Positions 45,460 to 54,800 of a stretch of DNA of 64,000 nucleotides are shown here, one piece after another. The notes below the pieces were generated by a model. It searched no databases, was not told the origin of the DNA, and was given only the letters and a program-made list of their open reading frames with translations. The stretch is from Fibrobacteraceae bacterium (GTDB taxonomy: Bacteria > Fibrobacterota > Fibrobacteria > Fibrobacterales > Fibrobacteraceae): assembly GCA_017625775.1 (NCBI GenBank), contig JAGAKE010000002.1, forward strand, positions 1 to 64,000, given 5' to 3'. How positions within the stretch are numbered: position 1 is the stretch's first letter; each line of letters begins with the position of its first letter. Position numbers and translations under genes: made by a program.

Positions 45460-46782
45460 ATGATGAAGGTTCTTTTTCTGTACTTTGCGGTCCTCTTGTT
45501 TATTGCTTTTCGAGATTTTTTTAAGGTGAAAAATCTTGATGATTATGTGGTCGCAGGGCGAAATCAAGGAACTTTTTTTGTCACATTTTCTTTGCTAGCT
45601 ACAATGCTTGGCGCATCGGCTACATTAGGAATTTGTGAACGAGCTAAAGTAGAAGGTATTTCGGCTTTTTGGTGGCTTGGGTTTGGCGCTCTTGGGCTCT
45701 GGCTTCAAGCGTTATTTTTTTCAAAAAAAATCCGCGGTTTTTCTGCCAAAACATTGCCTGATTTAGTTAAAATGGTGGTGGGGGAGCGCTCTGGGCGTTT
45801 AGTAGCTTTAATTATTGCAGTTTCTTGGATCGGAGTAATTGCAGCTCAATTTGCTGGCTTAGGCATGTTCCTTAAACTTTTGTCAGAATCTTCGTCTGAA
45901 ATAATGATTATGCTTGCAGCCTTTCTTGTGATTCTTTACACATTATTAGGAGGTCAGCTTTCAGTTGTAAAAACCGATTTTGTGCAGTTTATTCTTTTTG
46001 CAATAGGAATTATTGGAACCTTTGTTTTTTTACTATTGAATTATTCTCAGACTACAGAAATTTTGATTAATGAAAATCAGTGGAATTTATTTGGCAATAA
46101 ATTTTCATTAGGTCAATGGCTTTCTTTTGCTTTTACTATTTCGGGAGCATTTTTACTTGGCCCTGATATTATTTCAAGAAATTTGATTTCTCGTTCGCCC
46201 AAGGTGGCTCGTCGCTCATCTTTTATGGCAGGATTTTTCCTTATTTTATTTGGAATTCTAATTGCTTGCATTGGTATTTTCTCTGGAGCGATGTATTCCT
46301 TTGCTGAAAATCCTCTTTTCTTTTTAACAGGAAATATTCTTCCATTTCCACTCGCTATTGCTCTTTGTATAGGAATGGTATGTGCTTTACTTTCCTCAGC
46401 TGATACAAGTTTGATTAATGCTTCTTCTATTTTAGCTTATGATTTGTTTCAAGTAAAAAAAGTCTCATTTGTTCGTGTTGTTGTTTTGATTTTAGGAATA
46501 CTTTCAATGCTTTTAGCTTTACACGGAAAGGACATTATTAGTTTGTTGCTTTCTGCATATTCTATTTACACGCCAGGAGTAGTTTGTCCATTAGCAGTGG
46601 CTATTTTTTTACATAGAAAATTTTTTGTTTCTGAACGTTTTTGGATTCTTGGCGTTTTAGTTGGCGGTATTTTTGGCGTTATTACTGTTTTTCTTGAAAA
46701 TGAAAACAGCTATTTCCCGTTAATAGGAATGTTTTTTTCTTTTGTTGTTTCTCTTTTAGGGCTTCGAAAAATTTCAAATTAA
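45460..46782 (+). CDS. Sodium:solute symporter (SSS family)
   Basis: This is a multi-pass Na+-driven transporter of the SSS family (about 13 helices). Typical segments are DYVVAGRNQGTFFVTFSLLATMLGASATLG at the start, LVILYTLLGGQLSVVKTDFVQFILF in the middle and CALLSSADTSLINASSILAYDLF (the Na2-site Ser region). The substrate cannot be read; its place between mannanase and lyase genes makes a sugar or uronate plausible. I chose ATG 45460 (MMKVLFLYF), where a hydrophobic helix begins. A TTG at 45427 would add a short polar stretch. No clear ribosome site is seen. Confidence 0.88.
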   Translation: MMKVLFLYFAVLLFIAFRDFFKVKNLDDYVVAGRNQGTFFVTFSLLATMLGASATLGICERAKVEGISAFWWLGFGALGLWLQALFFSKKIRGFSAKTLPDLVKMVVGERSGRLVALIIAVSWIGVIAAQFAGLGMFLKLLSESSSEIMIMLAAFLVILYTLLGGQLSVVKTDFVQFILFAIGIIGTFVFLLLNYSQTTEILINENQWNLFGNKFSLGQWLSFAFTISGAFLLGPDIISRNLISRSPKVARRSSFMAGFFLILFGILIACIGIFSGAMYSFAENPLFFLTGNILPFPLAIALCIGMVCALLSSADTSLINASSILAYDLFQVKKVSFVRVVVLILGILSMLLALHGKDIISLLLSAYSIYTPGVVCPLAVAIFLHRKFFVSERFWILGVLVGGIFGVITVFLENENSYFPLIGMFFSFVVSLLGLRKISN

Positions 46783-46876
46783 TTTAAGAAACAATGGGAA
46801 TTTTTGTAAAAATCCTGAGATTTTTATGAATCTGAAAGTAGTAGTGAATGGAAGAAGCGTTCCCCACTATAGAAAA

Positions 46877-48013
46877 TTAAGGAACTTTTCGAAGAATGAA
46901 AACTTTCCCAGCATTTGGATTAGAAATAAATTGAGTCCCTTTTGGGAATGTTTTTTTCTGTAAAAGGATTCCGTTTAAATCGTAAAATTCAAATGTTTGA
47001 TTTTTGATTAGTGGCGTTTTTAGAAAATAATTTTTTCCTGAAATTAACTTTAATGAATTGGAATGGATTGAATTTTTTACTCCATTAATCGATAAGGTAG
47101 AATCTACCGTTGTGGAATCCAAAGGTTGTTCAGTAGTTGTATTTCCATTTGATGGCGAAACAGGAATTGAATCTAAAGAAACTATGAAATTATCAAAACG
47201 TACGAAAACATCGTTTTGTGGAGACCATTCTGTGGTGCTGCCTCCGTGAAATGTGGAAAGATAAAAGATGTCTATTTTTTGGTCGGCGAAATCTCTTAAG
47301 CGAAGAGTATCTATGTTAAGAGCAAGTTCTCCATCAAACCAAGATTGGATAATGCCATTTTTTTCACCTTTACCTTCTGTATTTACCGTATTTAATTTTA
47401 CGCGCGTAACTAGTTTATGCCATGTTCCTGGAATAAATTGTTTTTGCGGAATGATTCCGTTCATATTCCAAAGAGCGTCATCGCCGTAGGTAGAAGCTTG
47501 TTCTACAAAATAAAGGTACTGAACGACTTTACCATCTTTTCTCCACATTACACGAGCACTCCAGCCATCGCCAGTAGAAGGGCGTTCGCCGCCAGTGTAA
47601 CATTCACCGCCACAAAGTCCTGGAAGTTTTCCTCCAAGAACAAATTCAAAGCCTTTTTCAAATAATATGTCGTATGAAAGCCACATTTCTTCAGCAGAGG
47701 TTGTGAGAGGTTGTTTGATTTGCCCGGCACAAGCCTTAGAAGTTTCTTTGTCATTTGGGCCAACACATCCTGCTGGATATTTGAATTGAAGAACCATTCC
47801 CTGTTTTAGTGAATCATAAACGATTCTTGAATTTTCACCATTATTCTTGTCTAGTGCATACCAGCTACTTGCTCCTGCTTTTTTTACGAAATCTTCTTTA
47901 GCTTGGTCGTTGGTGTAAACGCCTTCGGTGCGGTTTTCAAAGTCAACATTTGAAATTATTTGTGAAAATGAAATAGAGCCGAAAATGAGAATGATGAAAA
48001 TGAAGCGATTCAT
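46877..48013 (-). CDS. PL14-like polysaccharide lyase, secreted
   Basis: A signal peptide (about 1-17) precedes a beta-jelly-roll (about 20-285) resembling the PL14 alginate/glucuronan lyase fold. Characteristic segments are MWLSYDILFEKGFEFVLGGKLPGLCGG, GDGWSARVMWRKDGKVVQYLY, PGTWHKLVTRVKLNTV, GIIQSWFDGELALN and FYLSTFHGGS. A Ser/Thr linker and a short C-terminal domain (FEFYDLNGILLQKKTF, GKVFILRKVP) follow. The substrate is probably a uronic-acid polymer. Activity is not certain because the family also contains non-catalytic members. It is convergent with the SSS symporter. Confidence 0.78.
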   Translation of the reverse strand: MNRFIFIILIFGSISFSQIISNVDFENRTEGVYTNDQAKEDFVKKAGASSWYALDKNNGENSRIVYDSLKQGMVLQFKYPAGCVGPNDKETSKACAGQIKQPLTTSAEEMWLSYDILFEKGFEFVLGGKLPGLCGGECYTGGERPSTGDGWSARVMWRKDGKVVQYLYFVEQASTYGDDALWNMNGIIPQKQFIPGTWHKLVTRVKLNTVNTEGKGEKNGIIQSWFDGELALNIDTLRLRDFADQKIDIFYLSTFHGGSTTEWSPQNDVFVRFDNFIVSLDSIPVSPSNGNTTTEQPLDSTTVDSTLSINGVKNSIHSNSLKLISGKNYFLKTPLIKNQTFEFYDLNGILLQKKTFPKGTQFISNPNAGKVFILRKVP

Positions 48014-48120
48014 AAAAAACCTTTTTTAGAACTCTTCTATAAAATAATACAAAATGTTTGAAATGGTTCTGATTGAAAAAATGTCTGTAATGAAAGTGTA
48101 TTTTTTTGTTGGTGAGTTTT

Positions 48121-48255
48121 GGGTTAGGGATTGTAGCCCTTTGGGGTTAGGACTCGTGAGCTTTGCTCACGAGGCTGAACGGACGAGTGCTTGCACGAGA
48201 TAACGCAAAAGCCCGACCCGCGCGTGATTTTTTTGATTTTAAGCGCGGGGAACCC
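48121..48255 (+). ncRNA. Candidate structured RNA/repeat, copy A
   Basis: This 135-base non-coding segment folds into a five-helix junction. P1 is GGGTT/AACCC (48121-48125/48251-48255). P2 is TAGCCC/GGGTTA (48134/48144). P3 is CTCGTGAGC/GCTCACGAG (48153/48165). P4 is 48184-48189/48194-48199 with a tandem G-A mismatch. P5 is CCCGCGC/GCGCGGG (48217/48243). The unpaired segments AGGGA, GTAG, GGCTGAACGGA, ATAACGCAA, GCCCGACCC and GGAA are shared with copy B at 59526. Strand is assigned by analogy, because the T-rich loops and the downstream gene read rightward. It lies in the 344-base gap 48014-48357 before the alcohol dehydrogenase; the rest of that gap shows only the ribosome site. Confidence 0.6.
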
Positions 48256-48357
48256 TCAGACGTTTTGATTGGTTTCTTTTGTGGACAAAAAAAACAAAAA
48301 AGAAGTTTTTGTTTGAAAGAAAAAAGTATATCTTGTAAAAAAATCAAGGAGTTTTTT

Positions 48358-49536
48358 ATGGAATCATTTAATTTTTATAGTCCGACAGAATTTGTCTTTG
48401 GTCGAAATCGCGAAAGCGAATGCGGAGAATTGGTGAAAAAATATGGGGGAACTAAAGTTCTCTTGCATTTTGGAAGTTCTTCGGCTGAGCGTTCGGGTTT
48501 GCTCGGAAAAGTTCGGGAATCTTTAAAAAAAGCTGAAGTTCCTTTTGTGGAATTAGGCGGTGTCCAGCCAAATCCGAAGGATTCAAAAGTTTATGAAGGT
48601 ATTGAACTTTGTCGTCGAGAAAATGTGGATTTTATTCTTTCTGTTGGCGGTGGTTCTTGTATTGATAGCGCTAAAGCGATTGCTATAGGTGTTTTGTACG
48701 ACGGCGATTTTTGGGATTTTTACGCAGGTAAAGCAAGTATTCAAAAAGCATTGCCTGTTGGAACCGTTTTAACAATTGCGGCTGCTGGTTCTGAAGGTTC
48801 TCCTTCGTCGGTAGTTACTAAAGAAGAAGGCGGCTTAAAACGCGGCGTTGGCTCAGATATTATTCGTCCAAAATTTTCAGTTTTAAACCCTGAATGGACT
48901 TGCTCTTTGCCTGCTTATCAAACAGCATGCGGAGCGACTGATATTATGGCTCACGTGTTTGAACGTTATTTTACGAATACGCCAGAAGTAGAAATTACAG
49001 ATAGACTTTGCGAAGCGGTTCTTTTAACGATGTTGAAAGAAGTTCCTCGTGTGATTCAAAACCCGGAATGTTATGAAGCTCGGGCAAATATTATGTGGGC
49101 AGGCACTGTAGCACATAACGATATTGTTGGTGTTGGGCGCAGTCAAGATTGGAATAGCCATGGGTTAGAACATGAATTGTCTGGCTTGTATGATGTGGCT
49201 CATGGAGCTGGACTTGCTGTGATTATGCCTGCTTGGATGGAATATGTGATGAATCACAACGTAATGCGTTTTGCTCAAATGGCTTGTCGTGTATTTGGCT
49301 GCAATATGGATTTTGAAAATCCTGAGAATACCGCTAAAGCCGGAATCCGCGAATTTAGACGATTCCTTTCAAGAATTGGCATGCCTATTAATTTTGAAGA
49401 ATTGGGCGCTAAACCAGAAGATATTCCTTTGATGGTTGAAAAGTTAAACCCTGGAGAAGGACATGGGTTTGTACCAATTCGTTCAGAAGATGCTACGGCT
49501 ATTTATCAATTAGCGGTAGCGGCAAAGGTGGAATAA
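48358..49536 (+). CDS. Iron-containing alcohol dehydrogenase (BDH/YqhD type)
   Basis: This is an NAD(P)H-dependent reductase of aldehydes or similar carbonyls. The cofactor domain has FGRNRESECGELVKKYGG and VGGGSCIDSAKAIA. The Fe-binding residues appear as Asp and His in CGATDIMAHVFERYF and His in LEHELSGLYDVAHGAGLA. At 392 residues it fits the butanol dehydrogenase/YqhD group. I chose ATG 48358, which has AAGGAG 6 bases upstream. The open frame continues upstream to 48163, but that part reads through the structured repeat and is not protein-like. Confidence 0.92.
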   Translation: MESFNFYSPTEFVFGRNRESECGELVKKYGGTKVLLHFGSSSAERSGLLGKVRESLKKAEVPFVELGGVQPNPKDSKVYEGIELCRRENVDFILSVGGGSCIDSAKAIAIGVLYDGDFWDFYAGKASIQKALPVGTVLTIAAAGSEGSPSSVVTKEEGGLKRGVGSDIIRPKFSVLNPEWTCSLPAYQTACGATDIMAHVFERYFTNTPEVEITDRLCEAVLLTMLKEVPRVIQNPECYEARANIMWAGTVAHNDIVGVGRSQDWNSHGLEHELSGLYDVAHGAGLAVIMPAWMEYVMNHNVMRFAQMACRVFGCNMDFENPENTAKAGIREFRRFLSRIGMPINFEELGAKPEDIPLMVEKLNPGEGHGFVPIRSEDATAIYQLAVAAKVE

Positions 49537-49552
49537 TTTTTCGCTTTAAAAG

Positions 49553-49585
49553 AATCTGTGGCAACCCCACAGATTTTTTTATTTT
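49553..49585 (+). terminator. Intrinsic terminator after the alcohol dehydrogenase
   Basis: AATCTGTGG pairs with CCACAGATT around 5 bases and is followed by TTTTTATTTT. Confidence 0.88.
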
Positions 49586-49606
49586 AAGTTGAAACAAGGA
49601 GAAAGT

Positions 49607-49801
49607 ATGAAACGTTTAACGTTATCTAATTCAAACGCAAAAATCGCTGGAGTTTGTGGCGGAATCGCAGAATATTTTTCGATAGATCCTACAGTGGTTC
49701 GTTTGGCAACGGCCTTGCTTGCTCTTTTTACTGGTGGAATTGTCGTTCTTGCTTATGTACTTGCTTGGCTGATTCTTCCAAAATCAGATGATTTAGTTTA
49801 G
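49607..49801 (+). CDS. PspC-domain small membrane protein
   Basis: The 64-residue protein is a complete PspC domain: an N-terminal KIAGVCGGIAEYFSIDPTVVRL motif followed by one hydrophobic segment (LLALFTGGIVVLAYVLAWLILP). PspC-type proteins act in envelope-stress responses in some bacteria, but no other psp gene is nearby. ATG 49607 has AAGGAG 5 bases upstream. An in-frame start 18 bases earlier is less likely. Its stop lies one base from the stop of the convergent release-factor-like gene. Confidence 0.9.
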   Translation: MKRLTLSNSNAKIAGVCGGIAEYFSIDPTVVRLATALLALFTGGIVVLAYVLAWLILPKSDDLV

Positions 49802-49802
49802 C

Positions 49803-50297
49803 TTACCTTTTCAGAGGAGGTCTCCCTTTTTTAGCGCGAATATCTTGCATCGCTTTTAGAACGTGTTTGTCGGCGTGTAAAATTTTTGTGAGTGCTGTTG
49901 GGGAAAGTCCGAACGCCTTGGCTGCTACTTTGGTATCTCCACCATTTGCTTCTACAATATCAAGAACGTTTGCAATGAATTGTGGATACTGAGGATTAGA
50001 TGTTTGAATTCTGCCATTGCTGCCTGGAAATTTTAATTGAGACTCCGGTTTTGGGGGCTCTCGAACATAAATTGCTAAAGCGAGTTGCATTCGATGGAGT
50101 GCATGGGTTTTATTTTCAGAAACGCTCCTGCTTTCACAGGACTTGATTTCTAAATTATAGGGGGCGAGTCGTAAACAGACGCCGGTATTGGTTTTGTTGC
50201 GATGTTGTCCACCAGGGCCAGAACCTTGATACCCTTTTAAGGTGCAGGCTCTTAAAAGTTCGTCTAATGGTAATTGGAGGTAATCGTCGCGATGCAT
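49803..50297 (-). CDS. Peptide chain release factor-like GGQ protein (ArfB/RF-1-like)
   Basis: The 164-residue protein has the RF catalytic motif GSGPGGQHRNKTNTGV (GGQ at 29-31), which would promote peptidyl-tRNA hydrolysis on the ribosome. It lacks the codon-recognition domains of RF1/RF2. The C-terminal part is not the plain Lys/Arg tail of ArfB but a helical segment (KVAAKAFGLSPTALTKILHADK) ending in KKGRPPLKR. A ribosome-rescue role is plausible. The start ATG 50297 shares the hexamer ATGCAT with the start of the divergent lipoprotein gene; a TTG at 50306 is the alternative. Confidence 0.85.
   Translation of the reverse strand: MHRDDYLQLPLDELLRACTLKGYQGSGPGGQHRNKTNTGVCLRLAPYNLEIKSCESRSVSENKTHALHRMQLALAIYVREPPKPESQLKFPGSNGRIQTSNPQYPQFIANVLDIVEANGGDTKVAAKAFGLSPTALTKILHADKHVLKAMQDIRAKKGRPPLKR
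50292..50297. promoter_or_regulatory. Shared ATGCAT hexamer holding both divergent start codons
   Basis: The palindrome ATGCAT contains the ATG of the rightward lipoprotein gene (50292-50294) and, on the other strand, the ATG of the release-factor-like gene (50297-50295). Each gene's upstream signals must therefore lie inside the other's coding sequence. GGAGG at 50276-50280 serves the rightward gene at 11-base spacing. Confidence 0.65.
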
Positions 50298-51005
50298 CGT
50301 TTCCAAAATATAGCACTTGCTAGCTTTATTTCTTTAGCGGCAATCTTTTTTCTTGATTCTTGTGCTGCTGCAAATTCTGGTGTAGTTGGTGAAGCGGCTG
50401 CGAAATATTCTGGCTACGAAATGCAACAACAAGAAAAACAACTGTTGCTTGAAAAAACATTTGCCGATTTAATTGCTACGGTTAGAGCAGGTTCTGATCC
50501 AGAAGCGATATTGCCATTCATTACAGATTCTTCAGAATACTGGTTTGATTCTTTGGAGGTGGCGGCGCAAACAGAAAATCAGGAATTATTAGAACAGCGT
50601 CCGTTCTGTGAAGTTTATATGATTTTACTTTATCGTTTGTATGAACGAGAACACTTGTGGACCGTACAAGAAGATCGCATGATTTCTCTTGCGTTTGCTA
50701 AAAAGGGAATGCTTTTGAAATTGACCGAATTGGAACTTGGCCCGATGGAAGTAAAAAATGATAGAGGAAGTATTGGTCTTGCTCAAAGTCCTAAAGTTCC
50801 TGTACTTTTGTTTACTTGGGACGATTTGAAATGGGAATTAGATGTGGTGGAATCTTTTCCGTTGGCGACTAAGGGGATTGAATCCATTGGGGTGAAAAAG
50901 AATTGGAGTAATACCAAATTAGCGTTGTATTTGTTAGAAAAAGAATATCGCTATGATTATAGTTCCATTGATGAATCTCTTTTAGAACCAATTCCTTCTA
51001 TCTAA
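50292..51005 (+). CDS. Lipoprotein of unknown function, first gene of the PorU operon
   Basis: The signal peptide MHRFQNIALASFISLAAIFF ends with LDSC, a plausible lipobox, so the mature protein begins at Cys and is probably lipid-anchored. The rest (about 205 residues) is mixed helix and strand with no recognised domain. An Asp follows two residues after the Cys nowhere, so there is no inner-membrane retention signal and outer-membrane location is likely. It is followed 3 bases later by a periplasmic protein and then a PorU-like peptidase, hinting at a role in type IX secretion; that is inference. Confidence 0.7.
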   Translation: MHRFQNIALASFISLAAIFFLDSCAAANSGVVGEAAAKYSGYEMQQQEKQLLLEKTFADLIATVRAGSDPEAILPFITDSSEYWFDSLEVAAQTENQELLEQRPFCEVYMILLYRLYEREHLWTVQEDRMISLAFAKKGMLLKLTELELGPMEVKNDRGSIGLAQSPKVPVLLFTWDDLKWELDVVESFPLATKGIESIGVKKNWSNTKLALYLLEKEYRYDYSSIDESLLEPIPSI

Positions 51006-51008
51006 ATC

Positions 51009-51833
51009 ATGAAAACAATTTTCTTTCTTCTTGTATTTTCAATTTTTTCTTTGGCGGCAAAGCCAATCGCTAGCTTTTCGGCAACTCCATCTTTTTCAGG
51101 AGAAGAACTCTTTATGAAATTAGATGAAGTGGGTAAAAATGGAAATTGGATGCGTTATGATACGCTTTCTATTTCAGACCCGGTTCTTGAAAAAGTGTTA
51201 AAAAAACACAAAGATTTTTTAGCAGCTTGGGTAATAAATTCTCCAGACCAAACCCCAAAAATGGCTGTGCTCTCGCAAGTCGGAAAACAAGAAAAATTAT
51301 CCTTTTATGAAGTGGATAAAATAAATACTAGGCCAGAGATGCTTTCGGTGCATGCAAAACTTTTTCCTGAATTAGTTTTGTCTGATTATCAAGGTGTTTC
51401 TACAAATGAATTTGTTCACAAAGATGACCCGGCATTAAAACTCAAAATTGATAATAGTAGTTTGTATTTTTCCTACACGCGTCGAGATAAAACTCCGCTT
51501 CGTTTTGATGGGAAATTTGCTTCTCTTTCTTTTGAAGAAAAGGCAAAAGTGGTTGCTGAATATAAAGATTTTTTCTTGTATGAATACGCTTTAATGTTAA
51601 GAGCTTTTATTCAATCTACGCGTGGTATTTTTAATTGGCAAGCTTGGCATTGGTATATGCCTGAATGGAATCAAAAATATTTTATTTCCTCCGAAGAAAT
51701 TTCAGCCATTCTTTCAAGTGGTTATCCGCCTGCTAAATTCAGAATTTTTTCAGCGAGAACTTCTAGGCAGGTTTTGGTTGAAATGCGCACAGATGGCAAC
51801 GGATTTTATGAAATGAACATTCGTATGCCATAA
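51009..51833 (+). CDS. Periplasmic protein of unknown function in the PorU operon
   Basis: The 274-residue product has a signal peptide (MKTIFFLLVFSIFSLAAKP, cleavage near Ala17). The remainder is rich in aromatic residues and looks like a mixed alpha/beta domain; I recognise no family. It lies 3 bases after the lipoprotein gene and 2 bases before the PorU-like gene, so it is almost surely co-transcribed with them. It could be a periplasmic partner of the sortase, but nothing in its sequence proves this. Confidence 0.65.
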   Translation: MKTIFFLLVFSIFSLAAKPIASFSATPSFSGEELFMKLDEVGKNGNWMRYDTLSISDPVLEKVLKKHKDFLAAWVINSPDQTPKMAVLSQVGKQEKLSFYEVDKINTRPEMLSVHAKLFPELVLSDYQGVSTNEFVHKDDPALKLKIDNSSLYFSYTRRDKTPLRFDGKFASLSFEEKAKVVAEYKDFFLYEYALMLRAFIQSTRGIFNWQAWHWYMPEWNQKYFISSEEISAILSSGYPPAKFRIFSARTSRQVLVEMRTDGNGFYEMNIRMP

Positions 51834-51835
51834 AA

Positions 51836-54800
51836 ATGAACTATCGACTAGAAAAATCCGTTAAGAGTAGGTTTTCCTTAAAATCCTTTTCTATTTTGCG
51901 CTGTATGCGCATGGTTTTCGTGTTGTTGTTTTTAGCGATGGGTGTTTTTGCCGGAGTCCTTGAGGATAAGCCGGGAACTTTTGTTGTTTTAGATTCTGTA
52001 CGAAATGCTTCTTTATCGCCATGTGAAAATGGAACTCGTTTAATTCCTGAAAATATTTCTTATCGAGCGCATTCAATGATTCCTTACCGAGTGTATCGAG
52101 TAGGGCTTCCGAATTCAAAAAAACCTTCTGTTTCTATTCAAGATATTTCAACAAAAAAACTCTCTACTTATTGCATTGAAGACTCACTAAATTTTACAAA
52201 TATTTTGGTTGAAACGCCGATTCTTCGTGATGGCGTTTGGATGTCTGATATTTGGGTTCCGGTTTTAATAGGTTCTCGCCAGGCACTCGCTTATCGAGAA
52301 CAATTTAAACTTTCTGTTCAATTTACTGGGAACGCTTCTGGAAAAAATCCAGGGAAAAGAGCTCTTTTTAAAGTAGCGAATCCGAAGGCGACAAGTGTTT
52401 ATGGACAAACGGAAAAAACGCCTGTGTTGAGAAAATCTACTACGGATTTTTCTGATGTTGAATGGCTTGTCCGAATAGCTGTAGGTGATAAAAATCCAGC
52501 ACTTACATCAGAAAATGGACTTTATGGTGTTTCGTATCGAGAATTGCGCTCGGCTTTACTTTCTGTAGGAAAAGCGACTGCTATAGATGGCATTCGTATA
52601 AGTGCCTTGAAATTATATGGAGCGTCGGCGGACACTTTATCTGAAATGCCAAAAAATATTTCTTCTCATATTCCTGGTAAAAATTTGCAGGAACTTCCGT
52701 TAGATATTCGTGATAAAAATACAAATGGAATTTTTGATGACGGCGATTCACTTTACTTTGTTGGTTACGGAACATCTATATGGAAACGTATGGATATAGA
52801 AAATCCATTGTATGCCGTTTCTCCAATGCAGTATTATTTCTCTTCTTCACCTTATTCTTTTTTCCAGTATTTTCATTTAGCTTATCAAACATCAGGTGAA
52901 ACAAAAAGTTTAAAAGAGCAAAAACTTTATTCAATGGCTGGCGCTAAGGAATTAGAATTCTTGCGTTATGTTCGAGCTGAAAGAGATTTACTTTTACGCG
53001 ATACTTATTTTGGTCGAGAAGGTGGAGCCTGGGAAACGGCGAGCGGAAAAGAATGGTTTTGGGCGTGGAATTTACCAAACGCAACAACTAATTTATCAAA
53101 TGGAGAATTAAGACAGTCTCAAACAGAAACTTTGCCTGGTTTAATTTCAGAAAAGCCATCTTATGTATCTTTTTCATTTTTCCCGATGCGTTCAACAGGC
53201 GTTTCTGATTTAGGAGATGGGATTATTCAAACTATAGATAATTTAGCGTCAGCTAAATCTTATGAACAGAGAATGGAATATGTGAATTTAAAAGCGACCA
53301 TAAATGGAACACCTTTTGAATCGTTTGATTTACTTTTAGGAGGAAATTTTGTAACGCCTGTTTCAAAACTAAAAAAATCAGGAAATGAATTTTCTCTTTC
53401 GATTCTCCCTAGCGAAGGAAGATTTGTTCGTTTTGATGGTTATTCTTTAGCGTATCCGTGGAAGCCAAGCACAGATAGTTCCGATTGGATTTTGCCTGGT
53501 AAGGTTTCTGGAAAAATCAAGATTCCAGTTGCTTCTGGAAATTCTTTAATGAAGTTTAAAGGGCATATTCCAGTAGTAGCGTTGAAAGCAGAAAATGGTT
53601 ATGCCGTTGATAGCATTAGTGCTTCAGAAGATGTTCAGTATTTGCTTTATCGGTCAAACAAGGTTTTAGCTCCTGCGTTCTTAGAAGGAATTCCTGCAAG
53701 AAAAAGTGGAACTCTCGCTCGCCCGGAACGAATATCTTCAAAAACAGAATATTTGATTATCGCACCAGAAGCCTTTCAGAATCAGGCTTTACGCCTTGCA
53801 GAATTTAGAGCCGGCGAAGAAGTTTCGTTTCCGTTGAAAACTACTTTAGTGCTTGCTGAAGACATTTATCGTTTGTATTCTGGCGGTTCAATTTCTCCAG
53901 AAACCATTCGCGATTACTTGATTTATGCGCGCTCAATTTGCCCGAATTTGCGCTATGTGTTGCTTGCAGGAGCTGCTCATTATGATTATCGAGGCATGAG
54001 CAATTCTTTGCCTAAAATTAGAATTCCTGCATTTGAAAAAGAAGATGCCGTGGTTGAAGATTTTTACGCAGTTTTAGATTCTGGCGAAAGCATTCGTTAT
54101 GGCGAATATGATTTGGATTTAGCAATTGGGCGACTTCCTGTTCAAACAGAAAATGAATTTGAAAATTATCTCGAAAAAATTTATTTGCATGAAAAGAAGC
54201 TAGTTCAAGATAATGGTATTTGGCGAAACACTTTAGTTTTTGCGGCTGATGATTCTAAAAATGGAGCAGAAATGGATTACCAAAAGCACACGAGCTCTAT
54301 TGAAAATTTAGCGTTAAGTCTTGATTCTATTGGAATAAAAAATCATAAGCAATTTATTCAGAAAAAAATTTATCTATTAGATTATGAAGAAGACGCCACT
54401 GGTCAAAAGCCAGAAGCGGCTACTGATTTATTAGACGCTATTAACCAAGGCGCTCTTTTTACCATTTATTTTGGGCATGGTTCTTTATCGGATTGGGCAA
54501 GCGAAGGCTTGTTGAAACCAGCTTATTTTTCAAGGATTTCAAACGAAGGACGCTATACCATTCTTTCTTCATTTTCTTGTTCTTTAGCTCGTTTTGACAA
54601 AGGCGATGAACTTTCTTTGTCTGAACAATTTGTTAGAGAAAGAAAAAAAGGAAGTATCCTTTCAATAGGTGCTTCTAGGCAATCTTATGGAGGACCAAAC
54701 GAAAGTCTTGCTAAGAATTTAATGTATCATGCTTTAGGCGATTCCGCTATTAGAATTGGAGAAGCTTTAGTTCGCGGAAAAGGTTTAGCCAAAACAACGT

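Noticed and set aside
46842..46869. Weak hairpin between the SSS symporter and the lyase gene
   Set aside because: The stem is interrupted (5 bp and 4 bp) and no T tract follows on either strand, so terminator function is not supported.
48163..48357. N-terminal extension of the alcohol dehydrogenase frame
   Set aside because: It reads through structured copy A, is low-quality protein, and ATG 48358 has an ideal ribosome site and the family's normal N-terminus.
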